A stretch of 64,000 bases of DNA, taken from the NCBI RefSeq assembly GCF_004363005.1, contig NZ_SNYH01000004.1, positions 186,001-250,000 of the forward strand, written 5' to 3'. Below the pieces are notes generated by a model. The model worked only from the letters and a program-made list of their open reading frames with translations. It did not search any database and was not told the DNA's origin. Source of the DNA: Tenacibaculum caenipelagi (lineage in GTDB: Bacteria > Bacteroidota > Bacteroidia > Flavobacteriales > Flavobacteriaceae). Position 1 is the stretch's first letter; every line of letters begins with the position of its first letter. Below are positions 1-8,710 of the stretch, in pieces. The position numbers and the translations under genes are program-made.

Positions 1-637
1 GTTCAAAAGCTAATTTTTCATAAAATTGAGCACAATTCCAAAGGTGTTCAAGGTAATATTCTTTATACTTGTTGAGGTCGAAAGTAGGATCAGTACGTAG
101 CTTTTTGATTAAACGACTGTCAATATACCAATCAGAAGCATCAATAGTAACGTATCCGTTTTTATAGTTTTGTTCTTTTAAGAAATTACGAAAAGCTTTA
201 ATTTTTTCTTTTGTATTGCCTTCCTTAAGATATGGAAATCGAAAGTATTTTTGATAATTAGAATACTGTTTAATAAGGCTATCATTTTTTAGTAATTCAT
301 TTTTAAATTGTTCAAAAGTTACTTTAGGACTATTATAATTTGGATGTGTATAGGTGTGATTGGCAATACTATGTCCGTCATTATTCCAAGACTCTAATAA
401 ATGTTTTCCTCGTTCACTGTCTTTACCTTTTCCAGTAACAAACAAAGTAGTTTTTACATTGTTATCTTTTAATTTATTTAACAACATGGCATTCCATTTT
501 TCAAAAGAATAGCCAGGTCTGTCACCCAAAGTACCATCATCAAAAGTAAAACAGATAGACTGTGCGTATAATGAATTCTGGAGAAAAATAGCTAGCAGTA
601 TACTTACTAACTTAATTCGTAATATGTTTTTAATCAT
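1..637 (-). CDS. Polysaccharide deacetylase family protein (C-terminus cut by window edge)
   Basis: About 212 residues are visible and the gene runs off the left edge. The N-terminus is a signal peptide ending near the AQ at residues 25-26, so the product is exported. The NodB-homology motifs are present: TFDDG (31-35, catalytic/metal Asp pair) and HTYTH (94-98, the two metal-binding His). The family removes N- or O-acetyl groups from sugar polymers such as peptidoglycan or chitin; the substrate here cannot be told. The start is the ATG at 635-637, the first one followed by a signal peptide. A terminator of the next gene (667-695) separates it from the M56-M23 gene upstream. Confidence 0.85.
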   Translation of the reverse strand, partial: MIKNILRIKLVSILLAIFLQNSLYAQSICFTFDDGTLGDRPGYSFEKWNAMLLNKLKDNNVKTTLFVTGKGKDSERGKHLLESWNNDGHSIANHTYTHPNYNSPKVTFEQFKNELLKNDSLIKQYSNYQKYFRFPYLKEGNTKEKIKAFRNFLKEQNYKNGYVTIDASDWYIDSRLIKKLRTDPTFDLNKYKEYYLEHLWNCAQFYEKLAFE

Positions 638-666
638 TGTATTGTAATTATTTTAAAAATGTAGCT

Positions 667-695
667 AAAAAAAACTCCCATAAAATCAATGGGAG
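667..695 (-). terminator. Intrinsic terminator of the M56-M23 gene
   Basis: Stem CTCCCAT (675-681) pairs with ATGGGAG (689-695). Read on the minus strand it is followed by a run of T (A-run at 667-674 on the plus strand). It lies directly after the stop of the gene ending at 724. Confidence 0.7.
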
Positions 696-723
696 AATTG
701 CTTTAATAAAAAGAGTTTGTAGA

Positions 724-2061
724 TTATTCTTTGATGAAGTTTATAGGGTTTACTTGTGCTTCTTTATAATGTACTTCATAATGTAAGTGTGCGCCTAAAG
801 ATGCACCTGTATTACCAACATATCCAATAATATCTCCCTTTTTGACAGATTGATTTTTGGTAACGTTGAATTTTTGTAGGTGTGCATACCATGTTTGGTA
901 CCCATCGCTATGTTCAATTACAATTAAGTTCCCCCATTTGTCTTGGTCAGCAGCTTTGGCAATAACTCCATCCGCAGTAGCAACAACAGGTGTTCCTATA
1001 GGCGCTTTAATGTCAATGCCATTATGCATCATTTTTTTTCCATTTTTTAATGGATTTCTTCTCTTTCCATAGGTACTACTGATGTCTTTTTTACTTTTCC
1101 CTTGCACAGGAAAAAGAGTGGGAGGATCAAGGACAAACTCCTTAGCTAATTGTGGAGTTGTACTAGGTAAGAGTTTTTCAGTTGTGTTTGGCTTCGTAAA
1201 TGCCAAACAAAGACTTGCAGCACCCATAATGAATACTGAGTAGGTGAGTTTGTACACCTTAGCCGTAGGCTTCCTTGTGATCATATCTATTCGCTTTTTG
1301 ATTACTGATTGATTAAAATAACTGTATAAGCTATTTGAAGTTGCTGTTTCTTTTTCAATGTTTTGTAAAAGAACCGCTAAGTAGTTAGATGTTTTGGTAG
1401 CTCCATTTAATACCCAACTATCTGCTTGATATTCGTGTACAGCTTTTAACGATTTACGATACCTATACACTAGCGGATTGAACCAAAAGAATACAATATA
1501 GATTTCAGCAAGTAGCACATCTATAGAGTGTTTTAATACTACATGTGCTTTTTCGTGTTCAACTATTAATATATTTTCTGAAGGATTTATATGCTTAGAA
1601 ATGAATATCCAATTAAAGAATGAAAAAGTATTGGTATGATTGGTGTGTATTAATTGAACATTACCGTTATGTGTAACTTTTGATTGCTGTTTTAATTGAA
1701 AAAGTAACCAAATTGAATGTAGCATGCGTAAGAATACCAACGAGCTAACTAAGATGTATAAACCGAAAAGGATAGTTTTAAAATTATAGGCTTTTGTACT
1801 TGTTTCTTCAATAGTATCTACCAAGACAGTCTCGCTATTTGCTATAAATTCATTGAATTGAGGAATTTGTATTATTGTTGAGGGAGCTTTCAACGTTAGT
1901 AAGTATGATAGCGGAGCTAACAAAGCAACAACAGGCATTAAAAGCAATGAGAATCGGTTGATTTGATGAAAAGTAACTTTACTACTAACTATAATATAGA
2001 GTACGTATAAACAAGAAAACACAAGGCTACTTTGAACTAAATAGATAAAAAAACTAGTCAT
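724..2061 (-). CDS. BlaR1-like M56 metallopeptidase fused to an M23 (LytM) domain
   Basis: 445 residues. The N-terminal half has several membrane segments (about 5-25, 38-58, 95-120, 180-197, 275-290) and the M56 zinc motif HEKAH (169-173) with a following HEYQAD (209-214). After a linker comes a full M23 endopeptidase domain (about 325-440) with H346, D350, H394 and the HLH pair ending at H427, the usual zinc and catalytic ligands. M56 proteins of the BlaR1/MecR1 type sense a signal and cleave a BlaI repressor; M23 enzymes cut peptidoglycan crosslinks. The fusion suggests a cell-wall sensing and hydrolysis role (inference). The start overlaps the end of the BlaI gene by 8 bases, so the two are translationally coupled. 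Confidence 0.85.
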   Translation of the reverse strand: MTSFFIYLVQSSLVFSCLYVLYIIVSSKVTFHQINRFSLLLMPVVALLAPLSYLLTLKAPSTIIQIPQFNEFIANSETVLVDTIEETSTKAYNFKTILFGLYILVSSLVFLRMLHSIWLLFQLKQQSKVTHNGNVQLIHTNHTNTFSFFNWIFISKHINPSENILIVEHEKAHVVLKHSIDVLLAEIYIVFFWFNPLVYRYRKSLKAVHEYQADSWVLNGATKTSNYLAVLLQNIEKETATSNSLYSYFNQSVIKKRIDMITRKPTAKVYKLTYSVFIMGAASLCLAFTKPNTTEKLLPSTTPQLAKEFVLDPPTLFPVQGKSKKDISSTYGKRRNPLKNGKKMMHNGIDIKAPIGTPVVATADGVIAKAADQDKWGNLIVIEHSDGYQTWYAHLQKFNVTKNQSVKKGDIIGYVGNTGASLGAHLHYEVHYKEAQVNPINFIKE

Positions 2062-2437
2062 TCTTTTCTTTTAAGGTTTCTATTTTATTTTCAATAAGAT
2101 TTTTTATTTCCTCTAACTCAGTAAGATTAAAATCTTCGTTTTCTGTAAAGAACATGGCAAATTTGCTTTTAGAGCCACTAAAAAAACTACCAATCACATT
2201 TTTAAAATGCTTTTTAAAATACTGCTCTTTAGTAATGGTAGGTGAGTACTGTCGTACTTTACCAAAGGTTTCGAAATTGAGAAAACCTTTTTTTACCAAA
2301 ACACGTACCACTGTAGATATGGTTGTATAGGCTGGTTTAGGTTCAGGAAATTGCTCTACAATATCTTTTAAGAAAGCTTTGTCTAGCTTCCATATATATT
2401 GCATTATTTGTTCTTCAGCTTTTGTTAGTTCGTTCAT
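2054..2437 (-). CDS. BlaI/MecI/CopY family transcriptional repressor
   Basis: 127 residues, the usual length of the family. It has a winged helix in the first 75 residues (LTKAEEQIMQYIW, then the TISTVVRVLVKKGFL recognition region) followed by a C-terminal dimerisation helix region. The family binds dyad operators and is inactivated by proteolysis through an M56 sensor, which is the next gene. A palindrome and a good -7 box sit just upstream, so it probably represses its own operon. The ATG lies only 4 bases after the -7 box, which suggests a leaderless mRNA. Confidence 0.9.
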   Translation of the reverse strand: MNELTKAEEQIMQYIWKLDKAFLKDIVEQFPEPKPAYTTISTVVRVLVKKGFLNFETFGKVRQYSPTITKEQYFKKHFKNVIGSFFSGSKSKFAMFFTENEDFNLTELEEIKNLIENKIETLKEKND

Positions 2438-2441
2438 GTAG

Positions 2442-2484
2442 CAAATATAGTATTATTTGTATTACTACAACTATAGTTATAGTA
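2442..2484 (-). promoter_or_regulatory. Promoter and BlaI-type operator of the blaI operon
   Basis: On the minus strand a -7 box TATATTTG (2449 to 2442) is preceded by TTG (2470 to 2468) with an 18-base spacer, fitting the Bacteroidota consensus. A 22-base palindrome (2463-2484, arms TACTAcAACTA and TAGTTaTAGTA, one mismatched pair) covers the -33 element. BlaI-family operators are dyads rich in ACTA/TAGT, so this is the likely autoregulatory site. Confidence 0.7.
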
Positions 2485-2592
2485 ACAAAACTATTTTTAT
2501 AGTCGTTAAAATTTTGTTAAGCGATTATGATACTTATCTGTCTTGTAATAAACGAAGAGCTAGAGTATAAGGTAGGTGAAAAGGGATGAAAT

Positions 2593-3294
2593 TTAACTCA
2601 ACAGTTTATCGATATTCATTTTGTACATTTTTCCAATAGGAATAACATGATCTCCTATCAAAATTCTATTACCTTCTATACTATTAATATACCTTTTGGT
2701 TACAGCAAATGATTTATGTACTTGTAAAAAATCACTTTCTGGTAGAGATTGTAATACATCGGATATCTTTTCTCTTATAGTAACCGTATTATTAGTGGTA
2801 ACTATTTTTGTGTAGTTTCCGGCAGCTTCTATATATTGAATGGTATTAAGTGTAACTTGAATATACTTTTTATTGCTACGAAGAAAAATACTACTGGGGG
2901 TTTCAGTATTATTTTTTTGGACGTTTTGTATTTGAGTATTTTGTGGAGTACCAATTACTTTATTTACAGCTTTTAAAAAACGTTCAAAACCAAAGGGTTT
3001 AAGTAGATAATCAACTATATTAAGCTCGTAACCTTCAAGGGCAAATTCCTTGTAGGCTGTAGTAACTATTACCTTAGGAGGAGAAGTTAATGTTTTTAAA
3101 AACTCAAAACCTTTTAGTTTAGGCATATTTAGGTCAAGGAAAATTAAATCTACTTGATGTTTGTTTAAATACTCTAAAGCTTCAATAGCATCATAACAAT
3201 GCTTTTTAAATTCCATAGTAGGTAATAAATCGCAATAGCCTTTAATAATATCGTGGGCAATATGCTCATCGTCTACAATAATGTACTTAATCAT
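2593..3294 (-). CDS. LytTR-type response regulator
   Basis: 233 residues. The receiver domain (1-115) has acidic residues D8-D9, the phospho-acceptor D54 in FLDLNMP, T78 (TTAYKE) and K98 (LKPFG). A LytTR DNA-binding domain follows (about 135-230). Proteins of this kind are phosphorylated by membrane LytS-like kinases and bind direct-repeat sites. Its start overlaps the stop of the kinase gene by 4 bases (ATGA), so kinase and regulator form one operon. The pair is divergent from the ABC exporter at 4294, a likely target (inference). Confidence 0.92.
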   Translation of the reverse strand: MIKYIIVDDEHIAHDIIKGYCDLLPTMEFKKHCYDAIEALEYLNKHQVDLIFLDLNMPKLKGFEFLKTLTSPPKVIVTTAYKEFALEGYELNIVDYLLKPFGFERFLKAVNKVIGTPQNTQIQNVQKNNTETPSSIFLRSNKKYIQVTLNTIQYIEAAGNYTKIVTTNNTVTIREKISDVLQSLPESDFLQVHKSFAVTKRYINSIEGNRILIGDHVIPIGKMYKMNIDKLLS

Positions 3295-4085
3295 AGGTTT
3301 GTAATATTTAGTTTAGCTAAATAAATATCATCAGTTTTAGAAGTCGTTAATGTATGATTTTTAGGGTACACTAACTCTAATCTTCGCTTTAAGTTTTGCA
3401 AACCGATGCCTTCTTCTTGACTTTCTTCAGTCACGTCAAAATTATTCTCAATTTCAAAATTTATCGCATTTTGATGAGCTGTTAAATTTAAATGCACATA
3501 AGCGTTCTTTCTCAAGTTTTCTACTCCATGCTTAAAAGCATTTTCTAAAAGAATAATAAAAAGCAAGGGCATTACTTTATAATCGTTATCTGTTATATCA
3601 ATATTGAATTGTATATCAATAGTTTTATGATAACGCATTTTATGAAGTTCGATATAATTTTGTAGATAGGTTACTTCTTCAGAAAGTAAAACCGTGTCTT
3701 TTTCACCATCATAAACACTATAACGCATCATATCGGAAAGCTTTAAAATAAGCTCTTGGGCTTTTTTAGCATCTTTACCTACCAGACCATAAAGGTTGTT
3801 AAGTGTATTAAAAAAAAAATGAGGATTGACCTGACTTTTTAGATGCATCAACTCAGTTTTCGTTTTTTCATTTTTTAAACGAATAATCGATTTTATTTGT
3901 TTAAACAACCAATAAAAGAAAGTAAAGAATAACACTAAAAAATAGAGCGTTATAAATTCTACAAAGCCTTCTAGCTTACCAAAAGTGTCATTAAAAACAA
4001 CAATGATAACACCTATTAAGACAAGAGATATTCTATAAACACGCTTTATAATAGCCTTCTTTCTATCCGTAATTCTAAAATTCAT
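3291..4085 (-). CDS. LytS-like sensor histidine kinase (His_kinase family)
   Basis: 264 residues. Two membrane segments lie in the first 65 residues and there is no sizeable extracytoplasmic domain. The phospho-acceptor is H89 in VNPHFFFNTLNNL. The ATPase N-box is LLENAFKHG and the G-box is GIGLQNLKRRL. It pairs with the LytTR regulator that overlaps its end. With so little outside the membrane it probably senses membrane state or a small hydrophobic signal (inference). Confidence 0.9.
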   Translation of the reverse strand: MNFRITDRKKAIIKRVYRISLVLIGVIIVVFNDTFGKLEGFVEFITLYFLVLFFTFFYWLFKQIKSIIRLKNEKTKTELMHLKSQVNPHFFFNTLNNLYGLVGKDAKKAQELILKLSDMMRYSVYDGEKDTVLLSEEVTYLQNYIELHKMRYHKTIDIQFNIDITDNDYKVMPLLFIILLENAFKHGVENLRKNAYVHLNLTAHQNAINFEIENNFDVTEESQEEGIGLQNLKRRLELVYPKNHTLTTSKTDDIYLAKLNITNL

Positions 4086-4259
4086 AAGTCAATATTAGTC
4101 AAATAAAATACGCCTCACAAATTAGTTGACAAACATCTCTTTTGTGTGGATAAAAATGTGGTTAACTGTGATAAAATACTTTTATAGCCTACAGTACCAT
4201 TTGTATCACATAGCACTGTAGGTTCATCACATAACTTTTAATAGTAGAAAGGGTAAGGC

Positions 4260-4267
4260 TAGGTTTG
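4260..4267 (+). promoter_or_regulatory. -7 promoter box of the ABC exporter operon
   Basis: TAGGTTTG matches the Bacteroidota -7 consensus TAnnTTTG and lies 26 bases before the ATG at 4294. I see no clear TTG at the -33 position, so the promoter may need an activator, plausibly the divergent LytTR regulator. Confidence 0.45.
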
Positions 4268-4293
4268 TTCAATATCAATTAAACAATTAAAAA

Positions 4294-5166
4294 ATGAACA
4301 GTTTAACCATTAAAAATTTAAGTAAAACCTATGCAAATGGTGTAAAAGCACTACAAAATGTATCGTTAGAAATTCCTAAAGGAATGTTTGGTTTACTAGG
4401 TCCTAATGGAGCAGGAAAATCAACGTTAATGCGAACGATTGCCACTTTACAAGATGCTGATGAAGGATCTGTATTACTTGATGATCTAAATGTTACAAAC
4501 AATAAGAATGCAGTGAGAAGAGTACTAGGTTATTTACCACAACAGTTTGGTGTATATCCAAAAGTATCTGCTGAAGCGTTATTAAATCATTTGGCAGTAT
4601 TAAAAGGAATAACCAATAAAAAGGAGCGAGATGAACTGGTAAAAGCATTATTAAACAAAACAAACTTATATGAGGCAAGAAAACGAAATTTAGATGGTTA
4701 TTCGGGAGGAATGAAGCAACGTTTTGGTATTGCACAGGCGCTACTTAATAGCCCTAAATTACTTATAGTTGATGAGCCTACTGCGGGATTAGATCCTGCT
4801 GAACGTAATAGGTTTTACAACTTGTTAAGTGAAGTTGGTGAAAATACGATTGTCATTTTATCAACACATATTGTAGAGGATGTTAAAGAATTGTGTACCA
4901 ATATGGCCATCATCAATCAAGGACAAGTGGTATTAAAAGGAAGTCCTTTAAAACTAATAGAAAACTTAGAAGGAAAAGTATACCAAAAAACAATTAAAAA
5001 GCAAGAATTACAGCAGTATAAACAAGAGTATAGGGTTATTAATGAAAAGTTATTCCTAGGAAAACCTATCATAAATATTGTAAGTGAATCCGACCCAAAG
5101 AATGGATTCACACCAATGTCTGCCGGATTAGAAGATGTGTATTTCTCACAAATTAATAACTATTAA
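4294..5166 (+). CDS. ABC transporter ATP-binding protein
   Basis: 290 residues. It carries Walker A GPNGAGKST, the signature YSGGMKQR, Walker B LLIVDEPTAGLDP and the H-loop STHIVED, so it is a complete ATPase subunit. The next gene, starting 13 bases after its stop, is the matching permease. The pair resembles ATPase/permease exporters of the CcmA (COG1131) type, in which the permease carries a fused M1 peptidase. The exported substrate is unknown. Confidence 0.93.
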   Translation: MNSLTIKNLSKTYANGVKALQNVSLEIPKGMFGLLGPNGAGKSTLMRTIATLQDADEGSVLLDDLNVTNNKNAVRRVLGYLPQQFGVYPKVSAEALLNHLAVLKGITNKKERDELVKALLNKTNLYEARKRNLDGYSGGMKQRFGIAQALLNSPKLLIVDEPTAGLDPAERNRFYNLLSEVGENTIVILSTHIVEDVKELCTNMAIINQGQVVLKGSPLKLIENLEGKVYQKTIKKQELQQYKQEYRVINEKLFLGKPIINIVSESDPKNGFTPMSAGLEDVYFSQINNY

Positions 5167-5179
5167 TACAGGTAAAATT

Positions 5180-8100
5180 ATGTGGTACGAAATATTCAAA
5201 TTTGAACTAAAATATAGAGCTAAACGCCCAGAAACGTATGTGTTTTTTGTATTTCTCTTTTTGTTTTCAATCGTTGGTGTCGATTTTGTTTTTCAAGGAG
5301 TAGAAATTGGATTGATGAAGAAAAATAGTCCATTAATCATTGCTAAAACCATGGGAGCAATTACAGGGATTTTTATGATTATGGCATCTATGATTATGGG
5401 AGTTCCTGTACTTCGCGATTATCAGTATAATATAGAAGCTTTGCTGTTTACAAATCCCATTAAAAAAAGAGATTATTTATTAGGACGATTTTTAGGTTCC
5501 TTTACTGTATTGTTTATCATTTTTAGTGGAGTTTTATTTGGTATGATGGTAGGTGAACATATGCCTTGGCATAAAGACATGTTACCCTTTAATGCAGTTA
5601 CCTATATACGATCGTTTACAATTATAGTCTTTCCCATACTGTTTTTTGGAGCTAGCCTATTTTTTGTATCTGGAATGTTGAGTAGAAAATTGTTAGTTGT
5701 TTACACACAAGGAATCATTTTATTTGTTGTCTTCTTACTAACTAAAGCGGTAACAAATGAATTTTTACAAGCTATTTTAGATCCTTTTTCGTTAACTACT
5801 TTAACACAAGTAGCTAAAGATTTATCGGCCGTAGAACGCAATGTTTTTGAAATATCATTTAGTGGGGTGGTGTTGTACAATAAATTGTTTTGGAGTTTGT
5901 TAGGAGTAGTTGCCTTATTTATTGGTTATCGTAAATTTTCGTTTAGCTTATTAACTAAAATGCCAAAACGAAAAAGAGTAGAGTTAGAGAAAAAGTCAAA
6001 AAGCTCTGCAAAAACAAACTACTCAATTCCTAATACAAACATCAATCATAGTTTTAAATCTCAGTGTTTACAGTTGCTAAAGCTTTCTCAATTTTATGTA
6101 AAATCATTATTGAAAGAAACATCATTTTGGGCAATTGTGATTTGTGGAATCATCATCATTTTAATTAATTCTGTGAATTTAGGAACTGTTTACGATGTAG
6201 ATAGTTATCCTGCAACCTATTTTATAGTAGAAGAACTACAAGAAATGTCGATGTATTTTTTTATCATCATTCTGATATTTTACTCGGGAGAACTTATCTG
6301 GAAAGAACGCACTGTTAAACTGAATTTGATATACGATGCTACCTCGATTTCAGATGTGGTTGCTTTTACCAGTAAATTTATTGCTCTTATTGTTATTTAT
6401 ATGGTATTGATGTTGAGTTTGATTGCTACAGGAATCTTGTTTCAGGTGGCTAATGAATACTATCAATTTGAATTAGCTATTTATTTTTACGGATTCTTTG
6501 TAGAAATTCTACCTTTCTTAATACTATACACCTTTGTAGCCTTTTTCTTCCAAGCAATTAGTAATCATAAATTTGTGGGTATCTTTTTAGTCCTACTATT
6601 TTTTATCGCGAATATTGCTTCAGAACACCTAGGATTTCAACACAGTTTATACAAGTTTGGGGGTAAGACTCTAGGTACGTATTCAGAAATGAATGGTTAT
6701 GGTCATTTTTTACAACCTTATTTGTGGATTAAAGCCTACTGGTTGGTATTTGGTATCATATTGTTAATCATTAGTGCATTATTAATAACAAGAGGAACAG
6801 AAGCTCGTCTTATAACACGCTTTAAAGCTTTAAAATACCGTATAACAAAGCCTTTGAAACAGTATTTAATTGTTGCAGGAATGCTTTTCATAGGTATAGG
6901 AAGTTATATTTTTTACAATACCAATGTTCTTAACGATTATTGGACCAATTCTGAACAAACAGCTTTTAGAGTTAACTACGAAAAAACCTTAAAACCTTTC
7001 GAATACCTTCCGCAACCAAAAATTACAGCAGTAAACTTAAAAGTAGAACTGTACCCTAAAACAAGAACTTACAGTGTTGAAGGTTATTATATGCTGAAAA
7101 ATACGTTTGATAAGCCTATCAATGAAATTCATATTCAAAAATTAATAGCATCACATGTACAGTTAGACTCTGTAACCTTTGATGGTGCTACGACAAAAAG
7201 TACTCCGTACAATCCATTTGAATATACTGTTTACACCTTATCAGAGGGATTACAACCTAACGATTCTATAAAGATGAGTTTCAAACAAACCTATAACCCA
7301 AAAGGATTTACCGATGAAAGCATGAAAACTCATATCGTGAACAATGGAACGTTTTTTAACAATGAGGAATTTCCTACAATAGGTTACAATAGAAAGTATG
7401 AGCTTCGAGATACAGACGAACGAGCTAAATTTCAGCTAAAACCAAGATTGAATAAGGTTAGGAGGGAAGATACTCATGAACTTGTAAATGCACGTTCAGG
7501 AAGTGATTCTGACGGAATATACTTCGAAATGATTATCGGGACAGCTTCAGATCAAACAGCGGTGGTTCCTGGAAATTTAATCAAGCAGTGGAAAGAAGGA
7601 GAACGCAACTATTTTCATTATAAAATGAACCAGCCGATGATTAATTTTTATAGCGTTGTTTCCGCTAAATATACTACTGTAAAAGATAAATGGCTGTATA
7701 AAGACAATGCGGTAGATTTAGAAATTTATTACCATAAAAAACACAATTACAATCTAGATAGAATGATGCTTTCTATGAAAAAATCGCTCGATTATTTTAG
7801 TACTCATTTCAGTCCATATCAGTATAAACAACTACGTATTATGGAATTTCCTAGGTATGCAGAGTTTGCGCAGTCTTTTCCGGGTACGATTCCGTTTTCT
7901 GAAGCAATTGGTTTTGTGTTGGATATTGATGACGAGAAAGATGTAGATATGGTATTTTATGTAACGGCACATGAAGTGGCGCACCAATGGTGGGGAATGC
8001 AGGTAGAAGCTGCTAATGTGCAAGGAAAACACATGATTTTAGAAACCTTAGCACAATACGGAGCCTTAATCGTGTTAAAAAACAATTATCCGAAGGAAAA

Positions 8101-8485
8101 AGTAACACAGTTTTTAACATATCAAGAAGAAACCTATAATAGAGAACGAAAGAAAACTAAAATCCAAGAACCTTCTTTAGCATTGGTAGGAAATCAAGAC
8201 TATGTTTATTACAACAAAGGTGCTTTGGCAATGTACATATTACAAGATAAAATAGGAGAGGATAAGGTGAATTTGGCGTTACAACGATTTATTGAAGATT
8301 GGAATACCTACAATGGAAAAATAAAAGCAACTACAAACAAATATGCTACAACGAAGGATTTATTACACTATTTAAAAGAAGTAACTCCTAGTTCGTTGCA
8401 ATACCTTCTTTATGATTTATTTGAAACAGTAAACAGCAAAGAAATCGTTTTAATGAAAAAAGAATTGATAGCAGAAGAACAATAG
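5180..8485 (+). CDS. ABC permease fused to an M1-family aminopeptidase domain
   Basis: 1,101 residues from the ATG at 5180. An ATG at 5135 lies inside the ATPase gene and gives an extra 15 residues that do not look like a permease start; MWYEIFKFELKYR is the usual kind of beginning. The first 600 residues hold about a dozen hydrophobic segments in two permease-like halves. The C-terminal third is an M1-type zincin with HEVAHQWWG (HExxH at 931-935) and the downstream zinc Glu at 955. The architecture is recurrent in Bacteroidota and is annotated as ABC permease/M1 aminopeptidase. A hairpin terminator follows at 8509. Confidence 0.9.
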   Translation: MWYEIFKFELKYRAKRPETYVFFVFLFLFSIVGVDFVFQGVEIGLMKKNSPLIIAKTMGAITGIFMIMASMIMGVPVLRDYQYNIEALLFTNPIKKRDYLLGRFLGSFTVLFIIFSGVLFGMMVGEHMPWHKDMLPFNAVTYIRSFTIIVFPILFFGASLFFVSGMLSRKLLVVYTQGIILFVVFLLTKAVTNEFLQAILDPFSLTTLTQVAKDLSAVERNVFEISFSGVVLYNKLFWSLLGVVALFIGYRKFSFSLLTKMPKRKRVELEKKSKSSAKTNYSIPNTNINHSFKSQCLQLLKLSQFYVKSLLKETSFWAIVICGIIIILINSVNLGTVYDVDSYPATYFIVEELQEMSMYFFIIILIFYSGELIWKERTVKLNLIYDATSISDVVAFTSKFIALIVIYMVLMLSLIATGILFQVANEYYQFELAIYFYGFFVEILPFLILYTFVAFFFQAISNHKFVGIFLVLLFFIANIASEHLGFQHSLYKFGGKTLGTYSEMNGYGHFLQPYLWIKAYWLVFGIILLIISALLITRGTEARLITRFKALKYRITKPLKQYLIVAGMLFIGIGSYIFYNTNVLNDYWTNSEQTAFRVNYEKTLKPFEYLPQPKITAVNLKVELYPKTRTYSVEGYYMLKNTFDKPINEIHIQKLIASHVQLDSVTFDGATTKSTPYNPFEYTVYTLSEGLQPNDSIKMSFKQTYNPKGFTDESMKTHIVNNGTFFNNEEFPTIGYNRKYELRDTDERAKFQLKPRLNKVRREDTHELVNARSGSDSDGIYFEMIIGTASDQTAVVPGNLIKQWKEGERNYFHYKMNQPMINFYSVVSAKYTTVKDKWLYKDNAVDLEIYYHKKHNYNLDRMMLSMKKSLDYFSTHFSPYQYKQLRIMEFPRYAEFAQSFPGTIPFSEAIGFVLDIDDEKDVDMVFYVTAHEVAHQWWGMQVEAANVQGKHMILETLAQYGALIVLKNNYPKEKVTQFLTYQEETYNRERKKTKIQEPSLALVGNQDYVYYNKGALAMYILQDKIGEDKVNLALQRFIEDWNTYNGKIKATTNKYATTKDLLHYLKEVTPSSLQYLLYDLFETVNSKEIVLMKKELIAEEQ

Positions 8486-8508
8486 TATTAGCTGGCTATT
8501 TTTTAAAC

Positions 8509-8548
8509 ATGTTCCATTAATGTTTTACAATTTTAATGGAACATTTTT
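8509..8548 (+). repeat. 40-bp hairpin repeat, copy 1 (terminator)
   Basis: A perfect 12-bp stem (ATGTTCCATTAA and TTAATGGAACAT) with a 12-base loop is followed by T residues, so it can end transcription of the permease gene. The same 40 bases recur without a change at 14945-14984. The two copies bracket the GHKL/GIY-YIG cassette, the second LytTR pair and the esterase. Confidence 0.85.
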
Positions 8549-8597
8549 TATGAGATAAAGTTGGTTAGTAGCAAAAAACACACATAATTCACTGAAA

Positions 8598-8644
8598 ACT
8601 ACGGGTATCCGTAATGTAACACTTGGTGATTTTTATTATATTTA
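8598..8644 (+). promoter_or_regulatory. Palindromic operator and promoter of the GHKL/GIY-YIG cassette
   Basis: ACTACGG (8598-8604), 4 bases, then CCGTAAT (8609-8615) forms an 18-base dyad with one mismatch. After a 21-base gap comes TATATTTA (8637-8644), a -7-like box. The same dyad, the same 21-base gap, the same TATATTTA and the following AACT occur before the Gabija-like operon (28854-28900). No TTG lies at the -33 distance, and the dyad occupies the place where an activator would sit. Confidence 0.65.
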
Positions 8645-8710
8645 AACTTTCCTCTTTGAATTAAGGAGTAATAATTTCTAAAGAGTATTAGAAAAAGAAA
8701 AGGTAATAAT

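Noticed and set aside
857..1072. 71-codon frame opposite the M23 domain
   Set aside because: It is antisense to a clearly coding domain with all active-site residues.
5135..5179. Upstream start of the permease-peptidase gene
   Set aside because: It lies within the ATPase gene and the added residues do not resemble a permease start.
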